A stretch of DNA of 6,233 nucleotides from G039029935 sp039029935 (GTDB taxonomy: Bacteria; Chloroflexota; Anaerolineae; Caldilineales; Caldilineaceae). How positions within the stretch are numbered: the first letter of the stretch is position 1; every line of letters starts with the position of its first letter. Of the stretch, positions 4,651-6,233 are shown piece by piece. The translations under genes and the position numbers were made by a program. The stretch is from assembly GCA_039029935.1 (NCBI GenBank), contig JBCCFC010000843.1, forward strand, positions 1 through 6,233, given 5' to 3'. The notes below the pieces were generated by a model. It saw only the letters and a program-made list of their open reading frames with translations. It was not told where the DNA came from and did no database searches.

Positions 4651-6233
4651 TCACAACGCCAACCGCACCAGATAGACCAAAATCTGCTTTCCATCCTGCA
4701 TCCTCTCAAACTCAAATTCGTCATAGGCCAGCTTGCCATAGACATTGGGGCGCGCATGAAAGATCACATAGTAGCCACGCTCGACACCCCCTACCCCTAA
4801 ACTTCCTGTCTCCAGATAGCCAGCCAACTGCTCAAGCCCTTCATCAAAGGCAGCTAGTCCACGCCATATCTTGGTTTCAATGACATAGCGATGTCCTTGG
4901 TAGACCATGAGCAGGTCGATGCGACCATCCCCTGAATCGACTTCGGTGAAGAGATCGCCGCCAAACTGACGCACGATGATGTCCATGTACGCCATCAGCA
5001 GATATTGTCCGGTCGCCTCCTGCGGCATGTCGGTGACTTTGAACGCTTCTTGGCCTCGTCGCTCGACAAATTCACGGAAGCGTGAAAGTATCTTGTCCAT
5101 CTGTAACTCACCGTTGACCGCGTGCGGACGGAAGTCATAGCCGTTGACTAGAATAGTGGCCTGATGACCGATACGTCGTGGACGGAACGCGGCCAGCAAC
5201 ACCTCACTATAGACCGCATTGGCAATCTTACATTCTTCATGGGCATCCTCCCGAATGATGCCCTGCCGATAGAGATCATTGATCAGTGAATCATTGAGGT
5301 TGAATTGATAGGAGCCACCGAGCATAATATTCAATACGTCGTCGCGGTGTTCATTGGCGTGGCGAATGACGGTCTCAAAATTATAGTTTGTCTCACGGGC
5401 AAGTTTCCGTAATGCCATACGGACATCATTCTCGGTAATCGAGTTCAATGGGTCGGGGACAATCTCCTTGGTTAAAATCACAGCCGTGCGGTTGATCAAG
5501 AATGGATGCCCCATTGTCTGTTCATGGAGTAATGTTAACGCCTTTGGTTCAAAGGATTGCCCTGACTCTTCTGTGTATTCAGCCATCATGCCCTGAACCT
5601 CATCAAATGAGAATCCATTGAGACGTAATTGATAGGCGATGTTAAAGGGCGAGCTACGTCCAAAGTTGAGCTTGGCAATATTCTGAATGCCAACCAGAAT
5701 GACACTGTGCAAAGCGTGTGGGGGAAGCGGGTTCAAGTACATCGTGCGCCACATTTGTAATAATGGAGAAATCGCCTCTGTTGGTGTGGCATCGAACTCA
5801 TCAATCACAAGAATAATCTTAAGTTCTGGCGCAATTCGGTGAAGACGGCGAAAAAAACGACTAAACTTAGGGTATGAGTCGGGGACATGATCTTCGCATA
5901 ATTTTTCAATCTCGTGACGTTTTGGATGTTTATCCTTCTCCAATGCCTGCGTTAAATGATATTCAATCAGTTCGGCAAATGCTTCCATAAACTCGGAGAC
6001 AGACCATGTTTCATACGCCTCAAAGCTCAACGTGATCGGTATGTATTGAGGATTTTCAATCAACATATCATCCAGTTTTCGCATCAACGTGGTTTTACCC
6101 ATTTGACGCGGTGCAAAGATCGTAAAATATTTACCTTCATCAATCTGCTCACTTAGCTGGTCTACCAGCCATTGACGTGATACGACATAGTGCTGCGAAA
6201 TCTCGACTGGTCCATGTGTATTAAAGTAGCGCA
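4651..6233 (-). CDS. AAA-type ATPase fused to PD-(D/E)XK nuclease-like domain (start cut by window edge)
   Basis: The frame runs from stop TGA (4651-4653) to the right edge. Its first complete codons read RYFNTHGPVEISQHYVV, a typical beginning for this ATPase group, and the two bases before them are TG, so the start is probably an ATG whose A lies one base outside the window (about 527 residues). Positions below assume this. The N-terminal P-loop ATPase has Walker A APRQMGKTT (41-49), Walker B IILVIDEFD (D145-E146), and a sensor-like SVILVGIQN strand. A winged-helix-like middle region follows. The C-terminus has a PD-(D/E)XK pattern: D440 in GRIDLLMVY, E453-x-K455 in VIETKIW, and Q469 in the next helix (LEQLAGYL). 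The ATG at 6100-6102 lies inside Walker A and cannot be the real start. Such ATPase-nuclease fusions (DUF1703-like tail) are often multi-copy and of unknown role; a defence or DNA-processing function is inference. It is soluble, with no membrane segments, and convergent to the M20 gene. Confidence 0.88.
   Translation of the reverse strand, partial: RYFNTHGPVEISQHYVVSRQWLVDQLSEQIDEGKYFTIFAPRQMGKTTLMRKLDDMLIENPQYIPITLSFEAYETWSVSEFMEAFAELIEYHLTQALEKDKHPKRHEIEKLCEDHVPDSYPKFSRFFRRLHRIAPELKIILVIDEFDATPTEAISPLLQMWRTMYLNPLPPHALHSVILVGIQNIAKLNFGRSSPFNIAYQLRLNGFSFDEVQGMMAEYTEESGQSFEPKALTLLHEQTMGHPFLINRTAVILTKEIVPDPLNSITENDVRMALRKLARETNYNFETVIRHANEHRDDVLNIMLGGSYQFNLNDSLINDLYRQGIIREDAHEECKIANAVYSEVLLAAFRPRRIGHQATILVNGYDFRPHAVNGELQMDKILSRFREFVERRGQEAFKVTDMPQEATGQYLLMAYMDIIVRQFGGDLFTEVDSGDGRIDLLMVYQGHRYVIETKIWRGLAAFDEGLEQLAGYLETGSLGVGGVERGYYVIFHARPNVYGKLAYDEFEFERMQDGKQILVYLVRLAL

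Noticed and set aside
4635..4883. Plus-strand open frame opposite the ATPase-nuclease gene
   Set aside because: It is His/Pro/Ser-rich with no motif and fully antisense to a well-supported nuclease domain.

Overview
The window reads as an accessory or loosely organised stretch of a Gram-negative bacterial chromosome of intermediate base composition. A gammaproteobacterium with many ATPase/nuclease paralogues (Thiotrichales-like) would fit, but that is an inference from gene style only; there is no rRNA, tRNA or housekeeping marker to fix the taxon.

Layout. (1) Bases 1-362 hold the 3' end of a gene whose protein resembles the C-terminal part of LicD/fukutin-type phosphotransferases. No start codon precedes it and its frame is closed at 39-41, so it is a decayed or frameshifted fragment. 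(2) Bases 363-544 are a non-coding leader with a perfect 7-bp dyad at 487-510. (3) Bases 545-2983 are a same-strand three-gene cluster: an APH/homoserine-kinase-like phosphotransferase, a classical short-chain dehydrogenase/reductase and a small SnoaL/NTF2-fold protein. Both gaps are 36 nt and the second and third genes have clear ribosome binding sites, so they are probably one operon acting on a small hydroxylated molecule that cannot be named from sequence. (4) Bases 3005-3117 hold a 101-bp MITE-like element with long imperfect terminal inverted repeats, a hairpin inserted in its left arm and a flush 6-bp target duplication (TTCATA). Its inner stem plus T-run may terminate the operon. (5) Bases 3215-4528 encode a complete M20-family zinc metallohydrolase. 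(6) The 122-bp gap between convergent genes (4529-4650) carries an array of five copies of the octamer TCGTCTAA: three in a 14-bp tandem repeat, two inverted, forming an 18-bp hairpin. (7) Bases 4651-6233, minus strand, encode an AAA-type ATPase fused to a C-terminal PD-(D/E)XK nuclease-like domain. It is open to the window edge and its start codon is probably cut by a single base.

How they fit together. The kinase, reductase and SnoaL-like protein form the only plausible functional unit. The M20 hydrolase lies on the same strand but is separated by the inserted element and has its own strong ribosome binding site. The ATPase-nuclease is convergent and probably independent. I see no CRISPR array, integrase, toxin-antitoxin pair or RNA gene. 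The most distinctive non-genic signals are the MITE-like element and the TCGTCTAA array.
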